Source of the DNA: an uncultured Ruminobacter sp.
Lineage (GTDB): Bacteria > Pseudomonadota > Gammaproteobacteria > Enterobacterales > Succinivibrionaceae
Direction of reading: 5' to 3'
Length of the DNA: 12,746 nucleotides
Assembly: GCA_900767005.1 (NCBI GenBank)
Contig: CAAFXL010000159.1
Span: forward strand, 1 to 12,746
Positions 11,780-12,746 of the stretch are shown one piece after another; position 1 is the first letter of the stretch, and the number at the start of each line of letters is the position of its first letter. The translations under genes and the position numbers were made by a program. The notes under the pieces are model-generated. The model had not been told where the DNA came from, made no database searches, and worked only from the letters and a program-made list of their open reading frames with translations.

Positions 11780-12634
11780 TTACTTTTGTTTCTCTATTTC
11801 CTTTAATCGCACTGCCATGCCACTATCGTATCTTAAATCTATATATTCGATCAAATCCTTATTTTCTAAATGTGGATATGCTTCAACAAACAATTTTAGT
11901 CTTGATAAAAGCACATCATCATTTCTAATATATTGGTCAATAATATCGCCATCTCGACCAAGTTTTAACCAAATCCCATTCTCTAATAAAATTGACCAAA
12001 TATATGTATCAGATAATTTAACTTCTTTTATATAAAAACCAGAAGTTTCTAAAATAATTTTAAAATTTCTATACCTTTCATACATATATTGAGCATTTTT
12101 TTCATCAATTTTACTCTTCTCTTTTTCATCTTTAGCTTTAGGTTTTGGGCCTTTTAATACTACTAAATTCTTTTTAAAAGAATTTAGATCTGGATAAATA
12201 ACATTCCATTGACTAGTTAATATTCCCTGATTGTAATAAGCAAGTGGCTTATGCTCAATCACATAAATCATTAGAATATCAGGTAATCTTTTTTTAAGCA
12301 TTACCGATCTAATCCAGGGATGCTTTTCAAGATAAGCTTTAACCTCAGCTAAATCTAAAGTTATTAGATTATATGGTTTAGGATTTTTTAAATAGTATTG
12401 CTCAATATCAGATTTAGTAAGAATTGATAAATCGCCTTCAACTTGAATTTTATTAATTGGAATCGTATCAACTTTAGTCATAGTTGAATACAAAGAATAG
12501 ATAAAGCAAATATTAAAGCAAATAACTACTATTAAGAATATAACCCCCCCTAGAGCCTGGGCTCTAGTGCGTGTATATTCTTCAACATTTTTTTTAACCT
12601 TTGCTGGCTTTGATTTATCTATTACTGTAGCCAA
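11780..12634 (-). CDS. ftsQ: Cell division protein FtsQ
   Basis: This 284-residue bitopic inner-membrane protein forms the FtsQLB complex that links the Z ring to septal wall synthesis. The basic cytoplasmic N-terminus (1-28) precedes one membrane helix (about 29-50, GGVIFLIVVICFNICFIYSLY). The periplasmic POTRA domain follows (about 57-130, with IQVEGDLSILTKSDI and HPWIRSVMLKKRLPDIL). The beta domain comes next, with the family motif SQWNVIYPDL. A Lys-rich insertion (KGPKPKAKDEKEKSK) sits near residue 165. The length is close to E. coli FtsQ (276). The start must be TTG: no ATG occurs in frame until residue 52, after the membrane helix, and AAGGA lies about 8 nt before the TTG. It begins one nucleotide after the murC stop. 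Confidence 0.93.
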   Translation of the reverse strand: MATVIDKSKPAKVKKNVEEYTRTRAQALGGVIFLIVVICFNICFIYSLYSTMTKVDTIPINKIQVEGDLSILTKSDIEQYYLKNPKPYNLITLDLAEVKAYLEKHPWIRSVMLKKRLPDILMIYVIEHKPLAYYNQGILTSQWNVIYPDLNSFKKNLVVLKGPKPKAKDEKEKSKIDEKNAQYMYERYRNFKIILETSGFYIKEVKLSDTYIWSILLENGIWLKLGRDGDIIDQYIRNDDVLLSRLKLFVEAYPHLENKDLIEYIDLRYDSGMAVRLKEIEKQK

Positions 12635-12635
12635 A

Positions 12636-12746
12636 TTAATTTTCCTTTAGCTTATCAATATCAAGTTCAATTTGAGCAAAATGTTTAGCAATCTTCCCAA
12701 CATTACCAGCTCCTTGAGTTAGTAATATATCACCATCTTTAATTAC
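12636..12746 (-). CDS. murC: UDP-N-acetylmuramate--L-alanine ligase MurC, C-terminal fragment
   Basis: Only the last 36 residues and the stop are present; the gene enters from the right edge. The peptide contains GDILLTQGAGNVGKIAKHFA, close to the E. coli MurC end (GDLILVQGAGNIGKIARSLA). MurC adds the first L-alanine to the peptidoglycan precursor in the cytoplasm. It runs straight into ftsQ, with no ddlB between as in E. coli. The active-site domains are outside the window. Confidence 0.88.
   Translation of the reverse strand, partial: VIKDGDILLTQGAGNVGKIAKHFAQIELDIDKLKEN

Noticed and set aside
11682..12035. 117-codon plus-strand frame across the ftsQ/ftsA junction
   Set aside because: It is antisense to two well-supported genes and its translation looks random. 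The same applies to 8432-8689 (opposite lpxC) and 10529-10831 (opposite ftsA).
1..12746. CRISPR array, insertion sequence, prophage, tRNA, rRNA or defence island
   Set aside because: I saw no regular direct repeats with spacers, transposase or integrase frames, terminal inverted repeats, or cloverleaf sequences. The gene content is core metabolism and cell division.

Overview
The window is an AT-rich stretch of core chromosome from a gammaproteobacterium. The lineage call rests on family resemblance read by eye, not on a search. AcnB, LpxC, FtsZ, ArgR, malate dehydrogenase and P-II all look like their E. coli counterparts, with catalytic residues at the same or nearly the same numbers. The mdh/argR divergent pair and the murC-ftsQ-ftsA-ftsZ-lpxC order are also gammaproteobacterial. 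One gene (467-1207) looks like MotX, the Sel1-repeat motor protein of sodium-driven polar flagella in Vibrio, Aeromonas and Shewanella. Low GC together with MotX suggests a polarly flagellated relative of the Aeromonadales, such as the Succinivibrionaceae. This is inference.

Layout, left to right: the 5' end of ffh (minus, cut by the edge); an AT-only spacer; motX (minus) with a sigma-28-like promoter and a perfect CRP-type palindrome upstream; mdh (minus); argR (plus), divergent from mdh, with a two-box ArgR operator; a small orphan lipoprotein gene (minus), converging on argR across a shared hairpin; glnB (minus) with a sigma-54-like promoter and two NtrC-like sites; acnB (minus); ampD (minus); lpxC (minus); and the division cluster ftsZ, ftsA, ftsQ and the 3' end of murC (all minus). 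Nearly every gene has a recognisable hairpin terminator, so most are separate transcription units. The tightly packed exception is murC-ftsQ-ftsA, with 1-nt gaps. ftsZ is set apart from ftsA by 400 bp and appears to have its own strong promoter.

Together the genes cover central carbon metabolism (Mdh, AcnB), nitrogen and arginine control (GlnB, ArgR), envelope building and recycling (LpxC, MurC, AmpD), division (FtsQ, FtsA, FtsZ), protein export (Ffh) and motility (MotX). I see no mobile element, CRISPR array, tRNA, rRNA or defence system, and no evidence of a new multi-gene system. The most interesting content is regulatory: the motX CRP/sigma-28 region, the glnB NtrC/sigma-54 region, and an ARG-box-like palindrome over the -35 of the ftsZ promoter. 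Four start codons were examined closely: GTG for acnB, TTG for ftsQ, and shorter ATG starts for ampD and lpxC than the longest open frames.
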